Notes under the pieces: generated by a model | Told to the model about the DNA's origin: nothing | Database searches by the model: none | What the model saw: only the letters and a program-made list of their open reading frames with translations | Origin: an uncultured SAR116 cluster alpha proteobacterium | Lineage (GTDB): Bacteria; Pseudomonadota; Alphaproteobacteria; Puniceispirillales; Marisalimonadaceae | Assembly (NCBI GenBank): GCA_902618195.1 | Contig: CACMZO010000004.1 | Coordinates: forward strand, 1-59,202 | Direction of reading: 5' to 3' | Length of the DNA stretch: 59,202 bases | Translations under genes and position numbers: made by a program | Shown here: positions 45,485-54,829 of the stretch, piece after piece | Numbering within the stretch: position 1 is the first letter of the stretch | How the letters are laid out: the number at the start of each line of letters is the position of its first letter

Positions 45485-46199
45485 GAAAAATATTAATAAA
45501 AATTCTTTAATTATATTTGGCTATTCTGAAATATTAACATTAGCATTAGTTGTTAATTCAAAATTATACAAAGTCAAGGAATTTAGTATTATAGAAGATG
45601 ATAATGAGGATAAATTTTTCAAGGTTGTTTCCAATTTTGTTTCAAATAAAGAATGTTTTAACAATGTATTTTATAGTTGTGGCCCTGGAGGGTTTACGAT
45701 CATTAGGAGAATCATATCCTATGTTAAGGCTTTAAAATTTAATAAATATTCAAGGACAAAATTTATAGGTTTAAATAATTTATTTATTATTGCTTGTCAT
45801 TTAAATTACAAATGTAAAATAAGTGATCAAGGATATATTATTTCAATTTTAAATCACTCTGAAGATAAGATGGTTCAAATTTATCAAAAGAAAAAAAATT
45901 CTTCTTTTTTGCTTCAAAAGTTGTCAGATATAAAAAATATTGATTTAGATTTAATAGAAAATTATTTAAAAACTTTTAATTTATCTATACAAAATGTTCA
46001 TGTTGGATATTTAGGTGCAAACCCAAATCTTGTTTCATTTTTTAATAATATTGAAATAGTTGAAGGATCTAAGATTCTTGAAACCATTGTTCAAATATCT
46101 TTTTTGGTTGAAAATAATAAAATAAGTCAAACTGATTTTAAAAATTTTTTTGAAGAAAAATTTGATCCTCTTTATGGAAAGTCACCATCAACTAATTAA
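45483..46199 (+). CDS. tsaB: tRNA threonylcarbamoyladenosine synthesis protein TsaB (divergent)
   Basis: Likely partner of TsaD and TsaE in t6A37 tRNA modification; it has an actin-like fold but is not the catalytic ATPase. The N-terminus SLIIFGYSEILTLALVV is a poor copy of the usual ILAIDTSxxxxSVAL, and GPGGFTIIRRIISYVKAL replaces GPGSFTGLRIGIxxAKGL. FDPLYGKSP matches the C-terminal PxYLR. 238 residues. Start ATG 45483. The rimI gene follows at once. The identification rests mainly on the GPGxFT block and context, since the rest is divergent. Confidence 0.8.
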   Translation: MKNINKNSLIIFGYSEILTLALVVNSKLYKVKEFSIIEDDNEDKFFKVVSNFVSNKECFNNVFYSCGPGGFTIIRRIISYVKALKFNKYSRTKFIGLNNLFIIACHLNYKCKISDQGYIISILNHSEDKMVQIYQKKKNSSFLLQKLSDIKNIDLDLIENYLKTFNLSIQNVHVGYLGANPNLVSFFNNIEIVEGSKILETIVQISFLVENNKISQTDFKNFFEEKFDPLYGKSPSTN

Positions 46200-46200
46200 T

Positions 46201-46632
46201 ATGTGCAAAATATCTGAAGTTAAAGTAAAAGATTTACCTAAAATAAACGAACTAGAAAATCAGTTAAATTTGAATAAAACTAAATTAAATTTTTTTAATC
46301 AAACATTATCAAATGAAAATTTTAGATTTATTAAATTAGTTTTAAAAAAGCAAATTATAGGTTTTTTACAATTCTCTTTGAATAAAAGTGACTGTGATAT
46401 AATTTCAATTGGTGTTCTTCAAAAATTTCAAAATATGGGTTATGGTAAAATATTAGTGGAATATCTGATAAGTTTAAATTTAAAAAACATTTTTGTAGAA
46501 GTTTCTTCAAATAATATAAATGCGATAATGTTTTATCATAGGTTAAATTTCTTAAAAATTGGTTTAAGAAAAAATTATTATAAGAAGCAAAAGTCTGATG
46601 CAATTCTATTAAAACTAGAAAATGTCAATTAA
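46201..46632 (+). CDS. rimI: Ribosomal-protein alanine acetyltransferase RimI-like
   Basis: GNAT N-terminal acetyltransferase, predicted to act on ribosomal protein S18 or similar. The acetyl-CoA binding segment is ISIGVLQKFQNMGYGKILVEYLI, with QNMGYG as the Q/RxxGxG/A motif. VEVSSNNINAIMFYHRLNF is the family's C-terminal signature. 143 residues from ATG 46201, one base after the tsaB stop; earlier in-frame starts lie inside tsaB and are disfavoured. tsaB-rimI is a conserved pair. Confidence 0.85.
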   Translation: MCKISEVKVKDLPKINELENQLNLNKTKLNFFNQTLSNENFRFIKLVLKKQIIGFLQFSLNKSDCDIISIGVLQKFQNMGYGKILVEYLISLNLKNIFVEVSSNNINAIMFYHRLNFLKIGLRKNYYKKQKSDAILLKLENVN

Positions 46633-46682
46633 TTGTAACTTACATTTAATAAAACTGTAAAATTGATAATCAAATATATCAT

Positions 46683-47558
46683 ATGCAAAATTTAGCCTTA
46701 TTAAATCAAATTGTTAATACAAATCTATTTGTTAAGACAAAGAAAACGATGTCTTCTATAATTAGAAAAAAAAGAATAATTAAAAAAATTAAAAGTGAAT
46801 TTGAACCAATAATTTTTAAAAATTTCACAATCAAAATTGCAGAATCTAATTTTGAAATTAAAAAAGCTCAATCATTAAGATACAAAATCTTTTTTAAAGA
46901 AAAAAAAATTAAGAAAAAAAGTTTTAAATTCTTATTACAAAGAGATTATGATTTTTATGATAAAATATCTGATCATTTAATAATAATCGATAATAATCGA
47001 GAAATTAGAGATAATGTAATAGGAACCTACAGATTATTAAGAGGAAATTGTGCAAAGTTATATAGAGGATTCTATACAGAACAAGAATTTGATATATCAA
47101 ATTTAAAGAAGAATTTTTCTAGTAAAGACATTTTAGAGCTTGGTCGTTCATGCGTTCACCCTCAATATCGATCTGGTATTATACTAAAATTACTATGGCA
47201 AGGAATATCAAATTACATTAAGATGTATAAAATTAAAATTTTAATGGGATGTGCTAGTTTTCATGGGACTAACCCAAGTAAATATAAGGACGAATTTTCT
47301 TTATTATATGAAAGTTATAGGTTGCCAGAAGATTATGATGTTAAATCACTTCAAAGCAACGAAATTTCATTTAATAAAAACATTAACCACTCGACTACAT
47401 TAAATAAGCTACCTCCATTAATAAAAGGTTATTTAAGAGCGGGTGGAATGGTTAGTGAAAATTTTTATATAGATAGGGAATTTGAAACAATTGATTATTG
47501 TGTAATAATGTTAACTGAAAAAATCGTTAGTCGTTACCAGAATAAATTTTTAAATTAA
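46683..47558 (+). CDS. olsB: Ornithine-lipid N-acyltransferase OlsB (predicted)
   Basis: Member of the GNAT-like acyl-ACP-dependent acyltransferases that attach a 3-hydroxy fatty acid to ornithine. The diagnostic SSKDILELGRSCVHPQYRSG lies at about residues 147-167, then GCASFHGTNP and PPLIKGYLRAGG with VSENFYIDREFETIDYCV, matching the family's L-G-R-S-C-V and G-x-x-S-F/G-G blocks. 291 residues. The N-terminus is basic. It is followed by a PlsC-family gene (12-bp gap), the olsA partner in other alphaproteobacteria. A tandem 7-bp pattern in the gap before it may be a PhoB box (see findings). Substrate is inferred from family. Confidence 0.8.
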   Translation: MQNLALLNQIVNTNLFVKTKKTMSSIIRKKRIIKKIKSEFEPIIFKNFTIKIAESNFEIKKAQSLRYKIFFKEKKIKKKSFKFLLQRDYDFYDKISDHLIIIDNNREIRDNVIGTYRLLRGNCAKLYRGFYTEQEFDISNLKKNFSSKDILELGRSCVHPQYRSGIILKLLWQGISNYIKMYKIKILMGCASFHGTNPSKYKDEFSLLYESYRLPEDYDVKSLQSNEISFNKNINHSTTLNKLPPLIKGYLRAGGMVSENFYIDREFETIDYCVIMLTEKIVSRYQNKFLN

Positions 47559-47570
47559 CATGAGTGATAA

Positions 47571-48347
47571 TTGTCTAAACTAAATTTCGTAAAAATAAAT
47601 TTTGTTGATAAAGGAACTTTTTATCTTAAATTTTTTATTTTTGTTTTTTTAACTATGTTTCTAATTTTTTTAAAAACTTTTTTACAATTTGTTTCAAAAA
47701 GAGCAAGTCAAAAAATAGTTCAAATTTTCCATAAATTACTTTTGTGGCTAATAAATATAAATGTTGAGGTCGTAGGGAAAAGTAATCTAAATAATGTACC
47801 AAAACTCTATGTATCAAATCATCTTTCATATCTGGATATTCCTGTCTTAGGATCTACACTAAATGGAAGATTTATTGCAAAAAATGAGATTTCTAATTGG
47901 CCAATTTTTGGTTATTTATCTAAGGTAGGTAATACGATTTTTATTAATAGAAATTTAAGATTTTTGAAAAGAAATAAATCAATAATTTATGATTTTATCT
48001 CCAAAGGCGATAGTATTATTTTATTTCCAGAAGGGACTACATCTGACGGAATAAGAGTTCTTAAATTCAAGTCAAGTTTATTAACTTCTTTGGAACAAAA
48101 AAATATTTTGATTCAACCAATTGTAATTAATTATACAAGTATAAATGGAATGCCTTTAAATAGATGGTTAAAACCTATTATTGCTTGGTATGGTGATATG
48201 GATTTAAAACCTCATTTAATTAATGTCTTAAAATTATTTTCAATTAAAGCTAAAATAACATTTTTACCACCTCTTAATGGAAAAGATTTTACAAATAGAA
48301 AAGATATGACTTATACCTTACATCATGCTATTGATAATTTTTATTAA
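47571..48347 (+). CDS. plsC: 1-acylglycerol-3-phosphate acyltransferase family (OlsA/PlsC-like)
   Basis: Membrane-associated acyltransferase; the HX4D motif is NHLSYLD at about residues 83-89, and FPEGTTSDG (about 152-160) is the second block. A hydrophobic segment at about residues 17-40 is the membrane anchor. 258 residues. The start is TTG at 47571, directly preceded in frame by stop codons; no earlier start is possible. Because it follows olsB with a 12-bp gap it may be the second (O-acyl) step of ornithine-lipid synthesis, but a PlsC role in phosphatidic acid synthesis is equally allowed by sequence. Confidence 0.88.
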   Translation: MSKLNFVKINFVDKGTFYLKFFIFVFLTMFLIFLKTFLQFVSKRASQKIVQIFHKLLLWLININVEVVGKSNLNNVPKLYVSNHLSYLDIPVLGSTLNGRFIAKNEISNWPIFGYLSKVGNTIFINRNLRFLKRNKSIIYDFISKGDSIILFPEGTTSDGIRVLKFKSSLLTSLEQKNILIQPIVINYTSINGMPLNRWLKPIIAWYGDMDLKPHLINVLKLFSIKAKITFLPPLNGKDFTNRKDMTYTLHHAIDNFY

Positions 48348-48385
48348 ACTAGGTTTAAAAAAAGTTTGTCAAATTATTTTATATT

Positions 48386-49741
48386 ATGAAAAAATTATTT
48401 ATTAAAACATATGGTTGTCAAATGAACTTCTATGATAGCGATCATATGTCTAATTTGTTAAATGGGCATGGTTATGAAACATCTGAAAATATTAAAGAAG
48501 CTGATTTAGTAATATTAAATACATGTCATATTAGAGATAAAGCAGCTGAGAAAATGTATTCTGATTTAGGAAGAATAAAAAAAATTTATGAAAATAATAA
48601 TTTAATTAAACCAATTATTGCTGTTGCTGGCTGTGTCGCACAAGCAGAAGGAAAAGAGATCACTAAAAGATCACCTTGGGTGGATTTAGTGGTTGGCCCA
48701 CAGGCTTACACAGAACTCCCCAAATTGCTTAAAAAGATAAACGAAGATTCAAAGAAAAAAGAAATAAATTTAAAATTTCCTGAAATTCCAAAATTTGATC
48801 ATCTTAATTTTGATAAAAAAATAGGAAAAGTGTCAGATTTTGTAACAATACAAGAAGGTTGTGATAAATTTTGTTCTTTTTGTGTTGTTCCTTTTACAAG
48901 GGGTCCAGAATATTCAAGGTCAAGAAAATCTATATTGGATGAAATAAAAATAATGGCTCAAAATGGAGTTAAAGAAATTATATTACTTGGTCAAAATGTA
49001 AATGCTTGGAGAGACAACACAAATGAAAGTAAAGCTTATACCTTAGGGCATTTGATAGAAGATATTGCAAAAATCGATGAAATTTTATCTATACGTTACA
49101 CTACATCGCATCCTCTTGATATGGATCTAGAATTGATAAAAGCACACAAAAATGTTGATAAACTTATGCCTTATTTACATCTGCCGATACAATCAGGGTC
49201 AGATAAAATTTTAAAAAAAATGAATAGAAAACATACTGCTAGAGAATATTTGAAAATAATTGAATTAGTAAGAAAATACTGTGAGGATATTGCGATTTCA
49301 TCAGACTTTATTGTAGGTCATCCAGGCGAAACTAATGAGGATCATAAAAAAACATTAGACATTATAAATGAAGTTCAGTTTGCAAGTTCATATTCTTTTA
49401 TGTACTCAGAAAGACCAGGGACAAAATCATCAGAGTTTGGAGAAATCGTTGACGAAAATATTAAGAAAATTAGGCTTCATCAAATTCAAAGTAAACTTAA
49501 CCATTATCAATTAGCTTTTAATAAAAATATGGAGGGTTTAGAATTTCCTATTTTAATTACAGATAAAAACAAAAATAATCAGTTGTTGGGGAGGTCTCCT
49601 TATAACCAAACTGTTTATATTGATGAAGAAAACTTGCCAGTTAAAAAACATCATGGAAAATTAATTGGATCTATGTCAAATGTTAAAATTATTAAATCAA
49701 ATCAGAATAGTTTATTAGGTTCTTTTACAAAAAATGATTAA
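48386..49741 (+). CDS. miaB: tRNA-2-methylthio-N6-(dimethylallyl)adenosine synthase MiaB
   Basis: Methylthiotransferase that adds the 2-methylthio group to i6A37. The N-terminal cluster ligands are Cys11, Cys47 (NTCHIRDKA) and Cys83 (AGCVAQ). The radical SAM ligands are Cys159, Cys163 and Cys166 (EGCDKFCSFC). It has a C-terminal TRAM domain at about 385-451. 451 residues, normal. It begins a block of miaB-ybeZ-ybeY-corC-lnt with overlaps or near-overlaps, also found in enteric bacteria. Confidence 0.97.
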   Translation: MKKLFIKTYGCQMNFYDSDHMSNLLNGHGYETSENIKEADLVILNTCHIRDKAAEKMYSDLGRIKKIYENNNLIKPIIAVAGCVAQAEGKEITKRSPWVDLVVGPQAYTELPKLLKKINEDSKKKEINLKFPEIPKFDHLNFDKKIGKVSDFVTIQEGCDKFCSFCVVPFTRGPEYSRSRKSILDEIKIMAQNGVKEIILLGQNVNAWRDNTNESKAYTLGHLIEDIAKIDEILSIRYTTSHPLDMDLELIKAHKNVDKLMPYLHLPIQSGSDKILKKMNRKHTAREYLKIIELVRKYCEDIAISSDFIVGHPGETNEDHKKTLDIINEVQFASSYSFMYSERPGTKSSEFGEIVDENIKKIRLHQIQSKLNHYQLAFNKNMEGLEFPILITDKNKNNQLLGRSPYNQTVYIDEENLPVKKHHGKLIGSMSNVKIIKSNQNSLLGSFTKND

Positions 49742-50729
49742 AACTAAGGCTCAAAATCTTAAATCATTAAGTCATAGAAATCTTTCGCAAGTTGAATTAA
49801 CTTTTAATTCTAACAATGACTTAAATATATTACTTGGAGAAAATTCTAGAAATATAGATAAGCTTAATGAAATTATAGATGTAGAGATTACTTTTTTTGG
49901 AAATAAGTTACTTATTGTTGGAAAAAAACATAATGTTGAATTAGCTGAAGATTTGATAAATAAAGTTTATGATATATTATTATTTAAAAAAAATAATGTT
50001 CAAAGTATAGATTTTTCACTTTTTGAATCTGAATATAAAATGTTAAAAGATAAAAATTCTGTTGATACATCGTCAAAAGTATTAAACTCAATTGATACAT
50101 GGAAAAAAACTATTTATCCTAAAAGTGACGGTCAAAATAAATATATACAAGCTGTTAATGAATATGATGTAATATTTGGTCTTGGTCCTGCTGGCACTGG
50201 CAAATCTTATTTAGCGGTTGCAAAAGCTGTACAGTTTTTAAAAAAGGGTCATATTGATAAAATAATTTTATCTAGACCTGCTGTAGAAGCAGGAGAGAAT
50301 TTAGGTTTTTTACCTGGTGATATGAAAGACAAAGTTGATCCTTATCTTAGACCAATTTATGATGCTCTATACGAGATGATGCCTTTTGAAATAGTTGAAA
50401 AAAAAATACAAGAAGGAATAATTGAAATTGCTCCTGTTGCTTTTATGAGAGGTAGAACTTTTAAAAATTCATTTATTATTATAGATGAAGCTCAAAATAC
50501 TTCATCAATTCAGATGAAGATGATACTAACTCGTTTAGGTTATGGATCTAAAATGATCATTAATGGAGACCTTACACAGATTGATATAAAATATATAAAT
50601 GATTCAGGACTAAGTACAGCTAAAGAGAAACTTTCTAATCTAAAAACAATTAAATTTGTTAATTTAAATAAAAAGGATGTGGTGCGTCATAAAATAGTTT
50701 CAGAAATCATAAGCGCTTATGAAAAGTGA
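49734..50729 (+). CDS. ybeZ: PhoH-like ATPase YbeZ
   Basis: P-loop ATPase and putative RNA-associated helicase-like factor that partners YbeY. GPAGTGKS is the Walker A at residues 151-158. LSRPAVEAGENLGFLPGDMKDKVDPYLRPIYDAL and DEAQNTSSIQMKMILTRLG are diagnostic. The N-terminal region is the KH-like part of the family. 331 residues. It overlaps miaB by 8 nt and ybeY by 11 nt. Confidence 0.96.
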   Translation: MIKTKAQNLKSLSHRNLSQVELTFNSNNDLNILLGENSRNIDKLNEIIDVEITFFGNKLLIVGKKHNVELAEDLINKVYDILLFKKNNVQSIDFSLFESEYKMLKDKNSVDTSSKVLNSIDTWKKTIYPKSDGQNKYIQAVNEYDVIFGLGPAGTGKSYLAVAKAVQFLKKGHIDKIILSRPAVEAGENLGFLPGDMKDKVDPYLRPIYDALYEMMPFEIVEKKIQEGIIEIAPVAFMRGRTFKNSFIIIDEAQNTSSIQMKMILTRLGYGSKMIINGDLTQIDIKYINDSGLSTAKEKLSNLKTIKFVNLNKKDVVRHKIVSEIISAYEK

Positions 50730-51282
50730 TAATTTTTTGCTAAGAAAAAGAATGTTTTCAGAAAAGGTAAGTTTTTATAAAAACAATAGATTTACCTTAG
50801 AGTTAAAATTTAAAAATCTAGATTTTTATAATGAAATTTATTATTTGCGTAAAATAAGAAAATTTGATTTGTTATTTTCAAATGTTATAAAATATACAAG
50901 TTCATATTTAAAAAAAAAAAAATTAAATTTCTCCATTCTACTTACTAATGATGCAGAGATTAAAGAAATTAACTTTAAATACAGAAACCTAAACAAGCCT
51001 ACAAATGTGTTGTCCTTTCAGTCTATGATAGATAAGAACAATTATTTTAAAAATACGGAACAAGAAATACACTTAGGTGAAATAATAATATCTATGGAAA
51101 GAATTTTTAGTGAATCAAAGAAATATAATATTTTATTTAAAGATCATTTTATACACATTTTTTTACACGCAATTTTACATATCTTAGGATATGATCACAA
51201 AATTGATAGTGAAAGAATAAAAATGGAAAAAATTGAAATTTCAATATTAAAAAATTTAGGAATCAAAAATCCTTATGCTTAA
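50719..51282 (+). CDS. ybeY: Endoribonuclease YbeY
   Basis: Zinc-dependent single-strand RNase for 16S rRNA maturation and 70S quality control. The zinc motif HX3HX5H is HAILHILGYDH at residues 150-160. NKPTNVLSFQ is the second conserved block. 187 residues, with about 30 N-terminal residues beyond the core, so a later start (for instance the ATG at residue 12) is possible. The coding region includes a 13-A run at 50910-50922 encoding four Lys residues. Confidence 0.94.
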   Translation: MKSDNFLLRKRMFSEKVSFYKNNRFTLELKFKNLDFYNEIYYLRKIRKFDLLFSNVIKYTSSYLKKKKLNFSILLTNDAEIKEINFKYRNLNKPTNVLSFQSMIDKNNYFKNTEQEIHLGEIIISMERIFSESKKYNILFKDHFIHIFLHAILHILGYDHKIDSERIKMEKIEISILKNLGIKNPYA

Positions 51283-52135
51283 ATTTTTTAATATTCTAAA
51301 GTTAATTTTTAAAGAAAAAACAATTGTTAAATCTTATAATTCAGATAATGACCTTGAACAATTTGTGTCACGCCGAATTAATTCAAAATTTGAGGTTAAC
51401 AAAACACAAAAACATGAAAATGAATTATTAAAAAATTTAGCTGGACTAAGAGGTATTACGGCTATTGATGTAATGGTTCCAAGGGTAGATATAGTAACGG
51501 TGTCAATGTCAGACAATTTTAATGATATTGTTAATCAATTAACTAAGGCTAATCACAGTAGAGTACCTGTAACTGGAAAGACAAAAGATGATATAGTAGG
51601 AATTATTCACATAAAAGATATATTGGCAAATATTAATTCAAAGAAAAAAAATAGGATCAAACATATTCTTAAAGAGCCAATTTTTATAGCACCTTCAATA
51701 AGCTTATTAGATTTATTACATGAAATGAGACTTAAAAAAAGACATATGGCCTTAGTCGTAGATGAATATGGAGGTATTGATGGTTTAGTAACAATTGAAG
51801 ACCTAGTTGAAGAACTTGTTGGAGAAATCGAAGATGAACATGATGAAACATCTGAAATTAAATTAGAAAAATTAAATTTTAATACAATAATCGTAGAGGC
51901 TAGAGCAACGCTTGATTTTCTTAAAGATAAATTAAGTTTGGATTTATTTAAATTTAAAAATGAAGAAATTGAAACACTTGGAGGATATATAATAAGTTTG
52001 GCAGGTAGAGTCCCAATAAAAGGTGAAGTTATTAGAGATGCTAAGAATAAAATAGAGTTTGAAATAATAAATTCAGATAAAAGAAAAATTATTAAGGTAA
52101 AAATAAAAGGCTTAAAATTATTAAATGAGAGTTAA
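51275..52135 (+). CDS. corC: CBS-domain hemolysin-family protein (CorC/TlyC-like)
   Basis: Two CBS domains (about residues 70-125 and 130-190: TAIDVMVPRVDIVTV, then LKKRHMALVVDEYGGIDGLVTIEDLVEELVGEIEDEHD) and a C-terminal transporter-associated CorC_HlyC domain (about 205-285: TLDFLKDKLSLDLF...TLGGYIISLAGRVPIKGEVI). No membrane helices are seen, unlike longer relatives. 286 residues. In E. coli the equivalent gene lies between ybeY and lnt, as here; the role in magnesium or cobalt efflux is disputed. Confidence 0.93.
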   Translation: MLKFFNILKLIFKEKTIVKSYNSDNDLEQFVSRRINSKFEVNKTQKHENELLKNLAGLRGITAIDVMVPRVDIVTVSMSDNFNDIVNQLTKANHSRVPVTGKTKDDIVGIIHIKDILANINSKKKNRIKHILKEPIFIAPSISLLDLLHEMRLKKRHMALVVDEYGGIDGLVTIEDLVEELVGEIEDEHDETSEIKLEKLNFNTIIVEARATLDFLKDKLSLDLFKFKNEEIETLGGYIISLAGRVPIKGEVIRDAKNKIEFEIINSDKRKIIKVKIKGLKLLNES

Positions 52136-53654
52136 TAAATTATTAATTCAGACTCCTATTTATTTTGTTTTAGGAGCTTTGGCAACTTTTTCTTTAGAGC
52201 CTTATAAAATTTATCCTTTAATTTTTTGTTTTTCATTTGCAATTTACGGAATTTGCAAAGTTAGTAACTTAAAAGAAGCATTCTACTTATCATTTTCATT
52301 CGCTTTTGGTTGGTTTTTTGTAGGTTTGTATTGGATAGCAAACGCTTTTTTGGTTAAATCAGGTTTTTATATTTTTTTAATGCCTCTTGCTGCAGCATTG
52401 CTTCCTTTATTTTTATCATTAACCTGGAGTATAGCCTTTCTCTTTGCAAAATTAATGTCACCAAAAATTGGAGAAATTCATATCAACATTATAATATTTT
52501 TATCTATTTTTGAGTACTTAAGAGGTAAATTGTTGAATTTTCCTTGGCTAATGCCAGGAAGTTTTTTTGCGTCTGATGAAGTGTTAATACAAGGATTTTC
52601 ATTTATAGGTTCCTATTCAATGAATCTTGTGTGTCTAGTTATTACTATCTTACCAATATTAATTTTTAAATATAAAAAATTATCAATATTACCAATATTT
52701 CTTCTTTTTACTCCAACAGTATTTTTATTTGTAAAATCATATGATAGATATTCAATTAAATCCATTCCCTCCTATAATGAAAATCATTTAATAAATGTTA
52801 TCCAACCAAATATAAAACAGGAAATTAAATGGAAAAAAATTTTTAAATTAGATCATCATCAAAAATTGACTAATTTATCAAAACTGAAACATAATAATAA
52901 TAATTTTCTTTCAATATTAAATATTTGGCCAGAGACAGCTTTTTTGGGAGTGTACCCCAGAGACAAAAGTTTAATACAAGACCTATCCCAAGAATTTTTA
53001 AATCCAAAAAAAAACCAATTTTTATTTACTGGAACAATATCCAATTATGAAAATAATTATTATAACTCTGCTTTATTACTAAACTCTAGAAACGAAGTGG
53101 AAAACATTTATAGTAAAAATATTTTGGTCCCCTTTGGAGAATTCGTACCATTCAGAAAGATTTTACCAAGATTTGATTTTTTTGAAAATAAGATTGATTT
53201 TTCAAGTAGTCATCAAATTAACCCTATAGCTATTAACAAATATTACAAATTTGTTCCTTTAATATGTTATGAAATTCTTTTTAGTGACCTGATTTCTAAG
53301 TCTTTGGATCAAGACACATCAGCAATTATTAATATTACAAATGATGCTTGGTTTGGAAATACTATCGGTCCTATTCAACATTTTCAGTATGCCAAAATAA
53401 GAGCAGTAGAATTTGGAATTCCTGTGATTAGAGTTGCAAATACAGGTTATTCTGGTTTGATAGGTCCTTATGGAGAAGTTTTAAAAAAATTAAACTATAA
53501 CGAAGAGGGACTTTTATCTTTTAAATTGATAAATAAAATAAAAGATACTATGTTCAAGAAATATGGAATAAATATATTTATAATTATTATTATATTAACT
53601 TTAATGATTAATTTACTAATAAAATTTCTTTTTTCAAAATTGGAGTATAAATGA
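52125..53654 (+). CDS. lnt: Apolipoprotein N-acyltransferase Lnt
   Basis: Inner-membrane enzyme that adds the third acyl chain to lipoproteins. Hydrophobic helices fill residues 1-210 (for example [30 protein letters not shown]-like region). The nitrilase-like domain has Glu in IWPETAF at about residue 269, Lys in [14 protein letters not shown] at about 331 and Cys in [11 protein letters not shown] at about 381, the catalytic triad. [37 protein letters not shown] is the conserved C-terminal block. 509 residues. The lptE, LpoA-like, BON and unknown lipoproteins in this window would be substrates. Confidence 0.96.
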   Translation: MRVNKLLIQTPIYFVLGALATFSLEPYKIYPLIFCFSFAIYGICKVSNLKEAFYLSFSFAFGWFFVGLYWIANAFLVKSGFYIFLMPLAAALLPLFLSLTWSIAFLFAKLMSPKIGEIHINIIIFLSIFEYLRGKLLNFPWLMPGSFFASDEVLIQGFSFIGSYSMNLVCLVITILPILIFKYKKLSILPIFLLFTPTVFLFVKSYDRYSIKSIPSYNENHLINVIQPNIKQEIKWKKIFKLDHHQKLTNLSKLKHNNNNFLSILNIWPETAFLGVYPRDKSLIQDLSQEFLNPKKNQFLFTGTISNYENNYYNSALLLNSRNEVENIYSKNILVPFGEFVPFRKILPRFDFFENKIDFSSSHQINPIAINKYYKFVPLICYEILFSDLISKSLDQDTSAIINITNDAWFGNTIGPIQHFQYAKIRAVEFGIPVIRVANTGYSGLIGPYGEVLKKLNYNEEGLLSFKLINKIKDTMFKKYGINIFIIIIILTLMINLLIKFLFSKLEYK

Positions 53655-54823
53655 GAAATTATACATTTACATCTGAATCTGTTTCTGAAGGTCATCCAGA
53701 TAAAATCAGTGATCTTATATCAGACACGGTAGTTGATTTAATGATTAGTAAAGATCCTTACAGTAGAGTTGCATGTGAAACTCTTGTAACAACAAATAAA
53801 GTTATTATTGCTGGTGAATACAGACTGGATGCAGATAAAACAAACTTATTTCAAGAGATTGAGGAAAAAATAAGATTGGCTATAAAAAAAATAGGATATG
53901 AGCAAACAGGATTTCATTGGGAAAAAATTAAAATTGACAATTACCTCCATAATCAGTCAAGCGATATTGCTTTAGGAGTTGACCAAAATGAAAATAAAGA
54001 AGAAGGTGCGGGCGATCAAGGTTTAATGTTTGGTTATGCTGTTAATGAAACGGAAAATTATATGCCGGCGCCGATATATTACTCACATTTAATTTTAAAG
54101 GAATTATCTGACATACGACATTCTGGAAAGGTCAGTTTTTTAGGTCCAGATAGTAAGTCTCAACTATCTGTGAAATATGATGGATCAAAACCAATTGGTG
54201 CAAATAAAATTGTAGTGTCTACACAGCATGAGGAAAATTATAATCAAAAAGATTTGAAAGAATTTATTATTGGAGTAGTTAAAAAAATTCTTCCCAAAGA
54301 ATGGACTTATAGTAGTGATGATATCTTAGTTAACCCGACTGGCAGATTTGTAATTGGAGGTCCTGACGGAGATACTGGATTAACAGGTAGAAAAATAATT
54401 GTTGATACTTACGGGGGGTCTGCTCAACATGGTGGTGGAGCGTTTTCAGGAAAAGACCCAACTAAAGTTGATCGATCTGCTGCATATATGACAAGATACT
54501 TAGCAAAAAATGTTGTTGCTTCTGATTTAGCTTCTAAATGTAGTATTCAAATAGCTTATGCAATAGGTGTATCAGAACCATTATCTCTATACGTTAATAC
54601 TTTTGGTACAGGAAAAGTAGATGATCATGTCATTGAAAAATGTATAAAAAAAATTGTAGATTTATCACCGAGTGGCATTAGAAAAAAACTTAGATTAAAT
54701 AATCCAATTTATGTTCCAACTTCAGCATATGGTCATTTTGGTAGAAAACCAGATGAATTGATAAAAGGATCATTTACGTGGGAGAAAACAGATCTTGTAG
54801 AAATGTTGAATAAGGAGTTATAA
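53651..54823 (+). CDS. metK: S-adenosylmethionine synthetase
   Basis: Makes S-adenosylmethionine from methionine and [20 protein letters not shown] (GHPDK at 14-18), [14 protein letters not shown]-like [14 protein letters not shown], and [22 protein letters not shown] are the family signatures. [16 protein letters not shown] is the P-loop-like Gly-rich motif. 390 residues. It overlaps lnt by 4 nt, so there is no room for a SAM riboswitch in front of it. Confidence 0.98.
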   Translation: MRNYTFTSESVSEGHPDKISDLISDTVVDLMISKDPYSRVACETLVTTNKVIIAGEYRLDADKTNLFQEIEEKIRLAIKKIGYEQTGFHWEKIKIDNYLHNQSSDIALGVDQNENKEEGAGDQGLMFGYAVNETENYMPAPIYYSHLILKELSDIRHSGKVSFLGPDSKSQLSVKYDGSKPIGANKIVVSTQHEENYNQKDLKEFIIGVVKKILPKEWTYSSDDILVNPTGRFVIGGPDGDTGLTGRKIIVDTYGGSAQHGGGAFSGKDPTKVDRSAAYMTRYLAKNVVASDLASKCSIQIAYAIGVSEPLSLYVNTFGTGKVDDHVIEKCIKKIVDLSPSGIRKKLRLNNPIYVPTSAYGHFGRKPDELIKGSFTWEKTDLVEMLNKEL

Positions 54824-54829
54824 GAAAGA

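Noticed and set aside
53651-53654. SAM riboswitch upstream of metK
   Set aside because: metK overlaps lnt by 4 nt, and lnt overlaps corC, so there is no leader to contain one.
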